Source: Pseudosulfitobacter sp. DSM 107133
GTDB taxonomy: Bacteria > Pseudomonadota > Alphaproteobacteria > Rhodobacterales > Rhodobacteraceae
Assembly: GCF_022788695.1 (NCBI RefSeq)
Contig: NZ_CP085154.1
Location: forward strand, 2,604,001 to 2,668,000
DNA length: 64,000 nt
Direction of reading: 5' to 3'
The position numbers and the translations under genes are program-made. Below are positions 35,796 through 43,081 of the stretch, piece by piece (the stretch's first letter is position 1; every line of letters begins with the position of its first letter). The notes under the pieces were generated by a model. It ran no database searches. It was not told where the DNA came from and saw only the letters and a list, made by a program, of their open reading frames with translations.

Positions 35796-37016
35796 ATGGC
35801 GGACGCGAAAACAGCAATCGAACGAACCGAACCAAGTAAGCGGGCTGAGAAGGCGCTGTCCGCTGCATTTGTGCGCACCGTCACCGCCCCCGGCAAGTAC
35901 ACCGACGGCCACGGCTTGTTCCTCAAGGTTGATACCTCAGGCGCAAAGCGTTGGGTGCAGCGCATTATGATACGCGGCAAACGCACAGAGATAGGCATGG
36001 GCAGCGCATCGCTTGTCACCTTGGCAGAGGCACGGGAAGCCGCCCTACAGAACCGCAAACTAGCGCGGGCGGGTGGCGACCCCCTGCAATCAAAACGCGC
36101 CTCAGAGGCTTTGCTGACATTTGAGGAGGCATCGCGCAAGGTTCACAAGATCCACGAACCGACATGGCGTAACAAGAAACACGCGGCGCAATTCATATCG
36201 ACGCTGGAAACCTACACCTTCCCCCGCATCGGCAAGTTGAAGGTATCAGAGGTGACAACGGCGGACGTGCTGGCCGTGCTGCAACCCATATGGCTGGAAA
36301 AGCCCGAAACGGCGCGGCGGGTGCGCCAGCGCATCGGCACCGTGATGAAATGGGCCGTGGCAAACGGATGGCGGCAAGACAACCCTGCGGACGCCATCGC
36401 CCAAGCCCTGCCCAAACAGGACAAGACCCAAGCGCACCGAAAAGCCCTGCCCTATGACTTGGTGCCTGAATTTCTTGAAGCCCTAAAAGCCTCGGATGCA
36501 GCGGACGCTACCAAGCTGGCGTTAGAACTGGTTATTTTAACAGCGTCACGTTCTGGCGAGGTGCGATTGGCGGAATGGTCAGAGTTTGATCTAAACCAAG
36601 CCGTCTGGACGCGCCCAGCGCACCGCATGAAAGCCAAGAAAGAGCATCGTGTCCCCTTATCGCCCCGCGCCCTAGAGGTGCTGACACAAGCCCGCAAATT
36701 GGGGTCTGGCGAGGGTCTAGTTTTTCCTGGCACCAAACACGGCAAGCCGCTGTCTGACATGACGCTATCGAAGCTGACGAAGGCGCTGGGCTATGACGTG
36801 GACGTGCATGGGTTTCGCACCTCGTTCAAGACATGGACACAGGAACGTACCAACACGCCCCGCGATGTATCAGAGGCGGCACTGGCCCATACGGTCAAAG
36901 ACAAAGCAGAGGCGGCCTATGCGCGGTCAGATTTTTTTGACAAGCGTAGGAAGCTGATGGAACGTTGGGCAACATTTATCTTTTCAACTGGTGCCAATGT
37001 AGTGAGAATTTCATGA
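35796..37016 (+). CDS. Tyrosine-type site-specific integrase (P4-like)
   Basis: Protein of 406 residues. N-terminal DUF4102 Arm-binding domain (GKYTDGHGLFLKVDTSGAKR), a central core-binding SAM-like domain, and a C-terminal catalytic domain with Arg in ILTASRSGEVRLAEW, His-x2-Arg in VHGFRTSFKTW, a second His in LAHTVKDKAEAAY and a candidate nucleophile Tyr in that last block. The ATG at 35796 is preferred because GGAGGA lies 4 bp upstream; an ATG at 35784 adds four residues. It is 119 bp from the left attachment repeat and should mediate excision and integration at tRNA-Ser. Confidence 0.92.
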   Translation: MADAKTAIERTEPSKRAEKALSAAFVRTVTAPGKYTDGHGLFLKVDTSGAKRWVQRIMIRGKRTEIGMGSASLVTLAEAREAALQNRKLARAGGDPLQSKRASEALLTFEEASRKVHKIHEPTWRNKKHAAQFISTLETYTFPRIGKLKVSEVTTADVLAVLQPIWLEKPETARRVRQRIGTVMKWAVANGWRQDNPADAIAQALPKQDKTQAHRKALPYDLVPEFLEALKASDAADATKLALELVILTASRSGEVRLAEWSEFDLNQAVWTRPAHRMKAKKEHRVPLSPRALEVLTQARKLGSGEGLVFPGTKHGKPLSDMTLSKLTKALGYDVDVHGFRTSFKTWTQERTNTPRDVSEAALAHTVKDKAEAAYARSDFFDKRRKLMERWATFIFSTGANVVRIS

Positions 37017-37987
37017 GACGTATGTTTGTCGAAGTTGAGATAGCTGAAAAATGCTATCCAATAGAGGCTGCTTTATGGATCGCTCTGGGTAGGGTTCCAG
37101 AATTTCAGTTTGATGGCCACGGTTTTGATGCCCGGGGAAGCTTGGAAAGTGAAGCTAACGGTTACACGGTTGAAGACCTCCGTTATTTTTTGCCACCAGA
37201 ATTCGAATTGCATGGGGTCGAGCTTGAATTTCAGAGGTACATCGATGCGGTCTTAGATTTCCCGGGCCACCGCTCGGTCGATGAGGCTAACGCCGAAATA
37301 TCTAGTCGTAGAGCTTGGCTGGCTTCCAGTGGTAACCCCGACCCGTTAGTAGGTGAGAGAGTTTGGCCAAGTCTTGGCACCGAAGAGATAGCCGAATTAC
37401 GTTGGGTAGAAACAAAAGAAGCGAAACTTAAATTCGCAGTTGAACGGTCAAAACTAGATATTCAAGCTGCACTTATGGATGGCAAGTTAGTATTTACTGG
37501 GGTCTGCGTTGATCGGGAATTTGATCTAGAAAGTACTGATTATACAGACATGCCAGAGCCGCAGGAATTTCAGCCAAATTTGGTCGGCTTCGCGGGGATT
37601 GACTGGAAAAATCATGTCGTTTTGGGAGACAGCTGCAAGTACTTGCTAGCAACCATACCCACCCAACAACTGTTCGAACTCTTCCCACTCCCGGTAAGTG
37701 CTGGCCCCTTAGCTAATGCAATCGTCAGTGGCGGCACAATTATCGTAGAGAGCGATGCAGAAAGGCGCGAGCCCATTAATAGCCTCAGAAATAGACCAAC
37801 AAATCCTAGAAAGGACATCTCAAAAGCTGTATTCAATGAGTTCAAACGCAGGAAGCGCAAAGGACACTTGGCCGAAAAGCGAGAGTCCGTCTATGCAGAA
37901 GCTATCGAATGGTGCAGTGAAGTTTTGGGGGAGAACATTCCGCGCAGCACAATGCAAAGATACTTATCGAAACTATTTGAACCGTAG
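37013..37987 (+). CDS. Uncharacterised island protein
   Basis: Protein of 324 residues that I do not recognise. The ATG at 37013 overlaps the integrase stop (ATGA), so it is co-translated with the integrase. The N-terminal half is acidic; the last 60 residues are basic and helical (NEFKRRKRKGHLAEKRESVY, then SEVLGENIPRSTMQRYLSKL) and look like a helix-turn-helix, so DNA binding is possible. Codon use is clearly more AT-rich than the surrounding chromosome. There is no signal peptide or membrane segment. Confidence 0.75.
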   Translation: MRRMFVEVEIAEKCYPIEAALWIALGRVPEFQFDGHGFDARGSLESEANGYTVEDLRYFLPPEFELHGVELEFQRYIDAVLDFPGHRSVDEANAEISSRRAWLASSGNPDPLVGERVWPSLGTEEIAELRWVETKEAKLKFAVERSKLDIQAALMDGKLVFTGVCVDREFDLESTDYTDMPEPQEFQPNLVGFAGIDWKNHVVLGDSCKYLLATIPTQQLFELFPLPVSAGPLANAIVSGGTIIVESDAERREPINSLRNRPTNPRKDISKAVFNEFKRRKRKGHLAEKRESVYAEAIEWCSEVLGENIPRSTMQRYLSKLFEP

Positions 37988-38169
37988 GGTTCCCAGACCG
38001 CAACAACTAACCCTGCTCATTTTTCTGCCCAGAAACCGCCCAGATTTACAAAGTTGGGCATCTACCTATTGGGCAAGAAATCTAAGAATTGGGCACGCAT
38101 CTATTAGAACCTTCCAAGAAAGTCGGACAAGATAGCTTTGCAACCGAAAGCTACTTGAAAGGTCGAAAA

Positions 38170-38361
38170 TTGGCAGAAACACACCTCAGACGCCCCGCCG
38201 TTGAAGCCGCTACTGGCCTCAGCCGATCCAGCCTTTACGCTATGATGGATGCTGGCGACTTCCCCCGCCCTGTGCGCATTGGCAAGCGTGCCGTTGCATG
38301 GCCCGAAAGCGCCGTGACCGCTTGGCTGGCATCCCGTCCCACCGCAGACCGCGATGGATAG
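38170..38361 (+). CDS. AlpA-family DNA-binding protein (excisionase/regulator)
   Basis: Protein of about 63 residues with an AlpA-type helix-turn-helix: RRPAVEAATGLSRSSLYAMM, FPRPVRIGKRAVAWPESAVT, AWLASR. AlpA proteins control P4-type integrases and act as excisionases. No ATG precedes the domain. A TTG at 38170 with AAAGG 7 bp upstream is the most likely start; a TTG at 38155 is the alternative. Confidence 0.8.
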   Translation: MAETHLRRPAVEAATGLSRSSLYAMMDAGDFPRPVRIGKRAVAWPESAVTAWLASRPTADRDG

Positions 38362-38459
38362 AACAACGCCCACGCAGTAACAAAACTGGCGCGGGCGCTG
38401 GGTAGTCTACACACCTTCCAGATACCGCGCTGCAACCCACAAAACAAGGATGCAGTGAA

Positions 38460-38750
38460 ATGCAGATCCAAGTAACGCTCGCTCTGAGCGAACAATCCCG
38501 CACGTTTGAACTCAAAGGCCGACTTGGCTGGGCAATGGTGCAACTCGCTAACGCTGGAGCAAAAGGCGTCACCCCTATTGAACGCCCAGCGCCACGTTGG
38601 TCTGGCTATGTGTTCGATCTGCGTGAAATGGGCATTCCCATTGCCACGCACCTGGAGCCACACGAAGGCAGTTATCCCGGTACACACGCTCGCTATGTGC
38701 TGTCCTGTGATGCCAAAGTTGACCTTTTAGGACAGGAGGCCAGCGCATGA
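38460..38750 (+). CDS. Small island protein, possible winged-helix
   Basis: Protein of 96 residues beginning MQIQVTLALSEQSRTFELKG and containing TPIERPAPRWSGYVFDLREM. Proteins like this regularly follow AlpA genes in islands of this bacterial group, where they are thought to have a winged-helix fold; the function is unknown. AAGGA lies 10 bp upstream. The stop overlaps the next small gene (ATGA at 38747). Confidence 0.65.
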   Translation: MQIQVTLALSEQSRTFELKGRLGWAMVQLANAGAKGVTPIERPAPRWSGYVFDLREMGIPIATHLEPHEGSYPGTHARYVLSCDAKVDLLGQEASA

Positions 38751-38875
38751 GGGCCACAAGCACCGCAGCGCCGCTATATTTCCTCTCTGCGTTTGAAAGG
38801 CATTTGGTGAAGCGGCACAACCTGCCCAACCACATGGCCCGAACGCTGCAAGACATTCGCGGGGGCCATCGCTGA
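38747..38875 (+). CDS. Very small island protein
   Basis: A 42-residue frame (MRATSTAAPLYFLSAFERHL, KRHNLPNHMARTLQDIRGGHR) whose ATG overlaps the upstream stop (ATGA) and whose stop overlaps the downstream start (TGATG at 38875). The double overlap argues that it is translated. No family is recognised. Confidence 0.55.
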   Translation: MRATSTAAPLYFLSAFERHLVKRHNLPNHMARTLQDIRGGHR

Positions 38876-39264
38876 TGGCGGGCAAACCCTACAAGCACAA
38901 GAAAAGGGGGGCTGGGCGTTTCGTCCAGCTTCCCGAATGGGTGCTAGCAACGCAGGCATGGGCCACCCTGCCCCCCGGCCCGCGCGCGCTCTATATCGAA
39001 CTCAAGCGGCGCTACAACGGCTTGAACAATGGCGAGATATTTCTAAGCCACCGTGAGGCGGCGATTGCCTTGCACGTTCACCGCAACACCGTTGGCCCGT
39101 GGTTCAAGATGTTAGAGGAACGCGGCTTCATCCACATGACACGCGCACCTCATCTTGGCCCCGCTGGCGTCGGTCGCGCATCGACCTGGGCATTGGCGGA
39201 GGCGTCTACAATAGAGGGAAATAGAGCATCCTTGGCGTTCAAGAAATGGAAAACCCCCGCATGA
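38875..39264 (+). CDS. Winged-helix / replication-initiator-like island protein
   Basis: Protein of 129 residues. The centre reads LPPGPRALYIELKRRYNGLN, then SHREAAIALHVHRNTVGPWF and LEERGFIHMTR, a winged-helix DNA-binding arrangement like those in small replication or regulatory proteins of plasmids and satellites. It overlaps the preceding small gene by one base. A role in element replication is inferred from context. Confidence 0.65.
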   Translation: MAGKPYKHKKRGAGRFVQLPEWVLATQAWATLPPGPRALYIELKRRYNGLNNGEIFLSHREAAIALHVHRNTVGPWFKMLEERGFIHMTRAPHLGPAGVGRASTWALAEASTIEGNRASLAFKKWKTPA

Positions 39265-39564
39265 ATACCGTGCATACCTTGTCACAAATACTGTGCATGG
39301 TTTTGCGCTGGGCAAGGTCATGCATTGAATATGTGACGCATACTAGCAGATCGACACCCAAGAGCGTCACAGCAAAGGTGACATGTATACATTTAGCCAT
39401 AGGCAGGGATGAAAGGCGGGGGGCGGTCAAAGGTCTGAACCGCGTGGTTTCGGGACCGGGGTAAGCTGCACAAAACCCGCGTCCACAAATTGGGGATTGG
39501 GTTTCAGCGAACCGATAGAACGCAAACTTGGTTAATGATTTCGGAAAATATCAGAAGGCACCCC
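39265..39564. other. Intergenic island DNA without recognised gene
   Basis: About 300 bp. It contains the related strings TGCATACCTTGTCAC and TGTGCATGG and short frames (up to about 70 codons) without ribosome sites. No clear repeat array or origin could be defined. Confidence 0.4.
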
Positions 39565-39684
39565 ATGGGCGGCTATGGATCTGGACGCAGAGGCTACAAA
39601 CAAAAAGCAGAGCATAGACCAAAGGCGAACGGCGCACTAACGTTCAAACTGGACCATCCGATGGGAGAACTCTCTCTGAGATGA
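39565..39684 (+). pseudogene. Truncated copy of the GGYGSGRR-type zinc-finger gene
   Basis: Thirty-nine residues starting MGGYGSGRRGYKQKAEH, the same 17 residues as the intact gene at 40266, with near-identical DNA over about 50 bp and a similar ribosome-site context. After that the sequence diverges and stops. It is a broken duplicate or recombination scar. Confidence 0.7.
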
Positions 39685-39720
39685 GCAGCCTCTACTACCA
39701 AAATAACTTGGAAATATTTC

Positions 39721-40194
39721 ATGGGTTTAAACAGCCGACTTTCCTTCTCAGATCTTGAGGCCATTATTTTTCCATCACCACTCAAGGATGGGGGGTGCGG
39801 TCTGACCATTGGGAGAGGACTTCCATCAGGAACCTATTCTGGCGAATGGATGGTCTATTCACATCCTCTGCTTACTGTTTGGACAGCCAGTCAATCCGAA
39901 GCGCGAGCGTTCTCGCCATCAATCAGAGACGTTTGGGAAATTTCTGAGACCGATATAGAGAGTGTTGTTGTTTGGCCCTCTCCAAAATGGACCTTCGACC
40001 GTGGGATGTTCACCAAAGTCTGGAACCCCCACATTAACCTTCATACGAAGGAGGTATTTTCTTCAAAATGGGAGAAGGGCCGTACGTATTTTACCGTTCT
40101 GAGCGTAAGGCAATGGGGCAAGACGGAGATGAAAAACCTCTGCGATGAGGTTAGTGTTGGTCCTTTGGGACACTTGGTTTCGATCAAGAGTTAG
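39721..40194 (+). CDS. Uncharacterised island protein
   Basis: Protein of 157 residues, not recognised. It contains many tryptophans (GEWMVYSHPLLTVWTASQSE, VVVWPSPKWTFD) and no signal or membrane segment. It lies between the truncated and intact copies of the GGYGSGRR gene, so it may have been inserted between them or captured by the duplication. Confidence 0.55.
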   Translation: MGLNSRLSFSDLEAIIFPSPLKDGGCGLTIGRGLPSGTYSGEWMVYSHPLLTVWTASQSEARAFSPSIRDVWEISETDIESVVVWPSPKWTFDRGMFTKVWNPHINLHTKEVFSSKWEKGRTYFTVLSVRQWGKTEMKNLCDEVSVGPLGHLVSIKS

Positions 40195-40265
40195 CCCCTG
40201 CAAAAAGCTGAGAGCGAACACCCTCAACTTACCTAATGCTTTTGTAAAATTATTGGAGGCACCGC

Positions 40266-40901
40266 ATGGGCGGTTATGGATCTGGACGCAGAGGCTACAA
40301 ACAGAAGGCAGAGCACACGAAGTCGTTGGATGTGAACCGATTGCACCGTGAAGGCTGCCTAAGGCCCGGCAGGCGTGGGCATTGGGTTTGGTCAAGGGAT
40401 GGCACGGAAACCGGACGCGTTGGCTATCACGCGACCGAACGTCATTTGGTGCTGGACTACAAGGTGCGCGTCTATGGCGGCGATTGGGAAACCATCACGC
40501 AATCAATCCCCCTGACCTATGCAGAGTGCAACTACGGCGGCGCACGCCCCTATTTCAGATGCAACGGCATCGTGAACGGTCGGCATTGCACACGCCGCGT
40601 CTGCAAGGTCTTTGCTGGTGGTAGATATTTCCTCTGCCGTCATTGCTACAACGTCGGATATGCCAGCCAGTCAGAGCCGCGCTATGACCGCATGTTAAGG
40701 CGCGCGAACAAACTGCGCACGGCGCTGGGCGGCGAAGCTGGCACCGCCAACTGGATAGCGCCAAAGCCAAAGGGCATGTGGCAGCGGACGTACCAAAGAA
40801 AGCGGTTTGAGATTGAGTGGTGCGAGAACCAAGCAGACCGTCTTTTTCTCAGCAAATTTGCGCACCTTCTCAGCGCAGAGGAACGCGAGATGCTTTTCTG
40901 A
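40266..40901 (+). CDS. GGYGSGRR-type zinc-ribbon-like protein of mobile elements
   Basis: Protein of 211 residues. The N-terminus MGGYGSGRRGYKQKAEH is followed by SLDVNRLHREGCLRPGRRGH, a family signature seen in many islands and prophages. The centre has two C-x-C/H clusters (YFRCNGIVNGRHCTRRVCKV and RYFLCRHCYNVGYASQ) that could form a zinc ribbon. The function is unknown. TTGGAGG precedes the ATG. Confidence 0.75.
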   Translation: MGGYGSGRRGYKQKAEHTKSLDVNRLHREGCLRPGRRGHWVWSRDGTETGRVGYHATERHLVLDYKVRVYGGDWETITQSIPLTYAECNYGGARPYFRCNGIVNGRHCTRRVCKVFAGGRYFLCRHCYNVGYASQSEPRYDRMLRRANKLRTALGGEAGTANWIAPKPKGMWQRTYQRKRFEIEWCENQADRLFLSKFAHLLSAEEREMLF

Positions 40902-40910
40902 CGCAATTAA

Positions 40911-41840
40911 CTATTCTGCACTCTCTAGCCTGACAATGTGTTCACCGATTTCACGTGGGCCTGTAAGAGTACGAAGACGAATTTCTTCGCGGTCAGCCTG
41001 TGCCGTCAGTTCCCTCAAGTGTTCTTGGATGCGCTCAACGGACTTGGGCTTTTTTTCAAACACTCTGTGTTTCGGAAAACCAACAAGCATTTCAAAACGC
41101 CTAGACTTCAAAGCTTCCGCTGGGGTTTTATCACGCTGCACTGCCAAATCCCACATGCGCTGCTTCATTATCCCAACACTCGGTGAAGGGGCATCAATGT
41201 TGAAATCGTCTATGTTCGCGGAAAGAATCTTGCCATCATAGTCAATCTTAATCCGAGCGTTTGCACGACGACGACGCGTCCTCCGATTTCTTACATCCTC
41301 GTGGAAAAATCGTAGCAAGGATGAATTTTCTCTTTCAACAATCCCCAGCACCTGAACGGGTAATCTAAGTTTAAGCTCATCAACTTCTCTGAGAGCATAT
41401 TCCACCACTGAAACTGCTGTATCTACTGCCTGAGATTTGGGAACTTCATAGAAAGAAGACAGTGTTTCCATCCATAGCTGCGAAACCTCTTTACAGGATA
41501 TGCCCGTTACACTGTGAGTTTCGCCAATGGAAATATTTCCAACCGGGAAATCTAGCTGTTCCAAACTGGCCGTACCAGATGCTAAAAATTCGGTTAACCA
41601 GCTAATCGCAATTTCGACCGACAGCACCACGGACCTTGCCCGGCCTTCATACAAGCAAGCTAAGCGGGACAGTCTGTTAGCCGCTTCGATGTGAAATCCA
41701 TCATCACTAATCGCAACAACTCCGACTACAAACCTTTCCCAAGAAGCATCTTTAGGATTGCAGATAATGGGTGCCCAAGTGACTGACCTTGAGGCATCAA
41801 CAGTCGGGAAATCCTCGAATTTCACTCCAAAATTCGTCAT
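40911..41840 (-). CDS. Uncharacterised partner of the HipA-like kinase
   Basis: Protein of 309 residues. The N-terminal half (WERFVVGVVAISDDGFHIEA, then NRLSRLACLYEGRARSVV) recalls DUF3037-type partners that accompany HipA-like kinases, but the match is only suggestive. A basic stretch RNRRTRRRRANARIKIDYDG lies near residue 190 and a charged helical region is at the C-terminus. The ATG overlaps the kinase stop (ATGA at 41840), so the two form one operon. Codon use is AT-rich. Confidence 0.6.
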   Translation of the reverse strand: MTNFGVKFEDFPTVDASRSVTWAPIICNPKDASWERFVVGVVAISDDGFHIEAANRLSRLACLYEGRARSVVLSVEIAISWLTEFLASGTASLEQLDFPVGNISIGETHSVTGISCKEVSQLWMETLSSFYEVPKSQAVDTAVSVVEYALREVDELKLRLPVQVLGIVERENSSLLRFFHEDVRNRRTRRRRANARIKIDYDGKILSANIDDFNIDAPSPSVGIMKQRMWDLAVQRDKTPAEALKSRRFEMLVGFPKHRVFEKKPKSVERIQEHLRELTAQADREEIRLRTLTGPREIGEHIVRLESAE

Positions 41841-42667
41841 ATCATTGTTTCCACCATTAACGCCGTTCTACACTGGCCTGATACTTCAGCCAATCGGAGT
41901 TCAAGAAAATTTGTGACGGCGTTCTTGCTGGCATCATCCAGCCCGAACATCTTGGAAAGGTATTCGACTTTTGAACGTTTGTCTAAGGCATGAGCTTTAA
42001 TTTCAAACAATTGAAGTGAGCCTAAGCACGTGCTTTTGTTATCGTCTGTTAGAAAGGGAACCGCCCAAATTTGCAGTTTATTCATGTAACTGCCTTCGGG
42101 AATCAAATCGTTAGGTTGCCACATCTCAGACGTAAGAGCCTGTCCGTGGTCAATCACCCAAACATCTACGCTTCCATCTGGCTTCGTTCCACCAAACAAA
42201 ACATTTCCGAGATTTCGGTCAACATTGGCTACCCAAGTGTCGAAGGCATACATCTCTCCAAATTTCCCCCATTTTGCCAATTCAGGAACGAAACGGGAGA
42301 GACAAGCTTTAGCTTCAGCTTCGGATGATAAGTCGGACAAATTTGTAACAAACTTTAAGTTTGGCGACCCCACATCCTTTGACGCCAGCACCAACCGGGC
42401 TCCGTCTGGTAGCAGTGGACCTTTTGAAATTTGTCGATTTCCCGCAGGAACAAGGCCCAGGTAAGTGTCAGGAACTGGCAGCCCTAAGTCCTTAAGTATA
42501 AGAAAAGAAATTAACTCATTGAATAGCTCTTTTACTGGCAAATCCTTAATTATTGCAGCAACTGGCACACGACCGTCTGAAGTGGCGACCAGCGCCTTGA
42601 AGGTCTGATTTACGTTGCCATGCCTGAAAGGCAGCAACTCGCCAGCAATCGTTGCAAAATTTATCAT
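41837..42667 (-). CDS. HipA-like kinase domain protein
   Basis: Protein of 276 residues resembling the C-terminal kinase half of HipA. The lysine-bearing strand AAIIKDLPVKELFNELISFL (near 38) is followed by the catalytic loop and metal-binding segments FDTWVANVDRNLGNVLFGG (near 145) and VWVIDHGQAL. There is no N-terminal HipA domain and no HipB-like HTH neighbour. Proteins of this type occur in toxin-antitoxin and candidate phage-defence modules. It is the last gene before the tRNA-side attachment repeat. The ATG at 42667 is preferred over TTG 42670. Confidence 0.7.
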   Translation of the reverse strand: MINFATIAGELLPFRHGNVNQTFKALVATSDGRVPVAAIIKDLPVKELFNELISFLILKDLGLPVPDTYLGLVPAGNRQISKGPLLPDGARLVLASKDVGSPNLKFVTNLSDLSSEAEAKACLSRFVPELAKWGKFGEMYAFDTWVANVDRNLGNVLFGGTKPDGSVDVWVIDHGQALTSEMWQPNDLIPEGSYMNKLQIWAVPFLTDDNKSTCLGSLQLFEIKAHALDKRSKVEYLSKMFGLDDASKNAVTNFLELRLAEVSGQCRTALMVETMI

Positions 42668-42820
42668 CAATGCTCGCTCAACGTGAAAATGGAATACCTT
42701 GGAACACTAGTTGCAGTAAAACCGGCAGTCCATTCAAAACTCAATTGGCGGCCTAATTGGGGGGCGAGCTCAGCAGAAAAACAGCTAAACCGCTGATAAA
42801 TAACATTAAATAAAACTATT

Positions 42821-42835
42821 TTGGCGGAGGAGGTG
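42821..42835. repeat. Right attachment repeat (3' end of split tRNA-Ser)
   Basis: TTGGCGGAGGAGGTG, identical to 35662-35676. It is the CCA end and acceptor-stem strand of the interrupted tRNA-Ser gene on the minus strand. Confidence 0.8.
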
Positions 42836-42872
42836 GGATTCGAACCCACGGAGGACTTTCACCCTCGTCGGT
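42822..42872 (-). tRNA. tRNA-Ser(UGA), 3' exon of the intron-split gene
   Basis: Fifty-one nt on the minus strand: anticodon-stem 3' strand ACCGA, long variable arm, T arm GTGGG-TTCGAAT-CCCAC, acceptor strand CTCCTCC, discriminator G and encoded CCA. The acceptor strand is complementary to GGAGGAG of the 5' exon at 45494. Joined to the 39-nt 5' exon it gives a 90-nt tRNA-Ser with loop CTTGAAA (anticodon UGA). The lowest anticodon-stem pair would be a C-A mismatch. Confidence 0.88.
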
Positions 42873-42919
42873 GTAGGGTAGACAGCCGGGTCCCGAAGGA
42901 TAACCAACTGTCCCCCTCC

Positions 42920-42953
42920 GAACCGTGCTTGCTACTTTCATAGCACACGGCTC
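42920..42953 (-). ncRNA. Group II intron domain V
   Basis: A 34-nt hairpin: GAGCCGTGTGCTA, loop TGAAAG, then TAGCAAGCACGGTTC. It has the AGC catalytic triad near its 5' end, a GNRA loop and the two-nt bulge of domain V. Confidence 0.88.
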
Positions 42954-42980
42954 TCCAGTTCTCATCACACAGGGAAATCT

Positions 42981-43070
42981 TGGAGGAGCGGGTGGGATTC
43001 GAACCCACGGGACCCGCGAAGGCCCGGTCGCTTTCAAGGCGACAGCAATCGACCACTCTGCCACCGCTCC
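42981..43070 (-). tRNA. Complete tRNA-Ser(UGA) inside the group II intron
   Basis: Ninety nt with encoded CCA. Acceptor stem GGAGCGG/CCGCTCC (7 bp), D arm GCAGAGTGGTCGATTGC, anticodon stem GTCGC/GCGAC with loop CTTGAAA (anticodon UGA), long class II variable arm, T arm GTGGG-TTCGAAT-CCCAC. All canonical stems pair except one position of the variable arm; the discriminator is U. It begins 11 bp after the stop codon of the intron reverse transcriptase and ends 27 bp before domain V, so it lies in intron domain IV. Its anticodon stem differs from the interrupted tRNA at five of six positions upstream of the shared loop. Confidence 0.93.
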
Positions 43071-43081
43071 TCTGCTTCCTG

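Larger units (their letters stand above)
35662..42835. mobile_element. Integrative element inserted at the 3' end of a tRNA-Ser gene
   Basis: A ~7.1 kb block bounded by direct copies of the last 15 bp of tRNA-Ser(UGA). It holds an intact tyrosine integrase, an unknown 324-residue protein, an AlpA-type DNA-binding protein, small replication/regulation-like genes, two zinc-finger-like proteins of one family (one truncated) and a two-gene module with a HipA-like kinase. No structural phage or conjugation genes are present, so it resembles a phage-satellite-type or P4-like island. AT-rich codon use in 37.0-38.0 and 40.9-42.7 kb contrasts with the flanking chromosome. Confidence 0.8.

Noticed and set aside
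41837..42667. Classical hipBA toxin-antitoxin locus
   Set aside because: No HipB-like HTH gene is adjacent, and the kinase lacks the HipA N-terminal domain; kept only as HipA-like.
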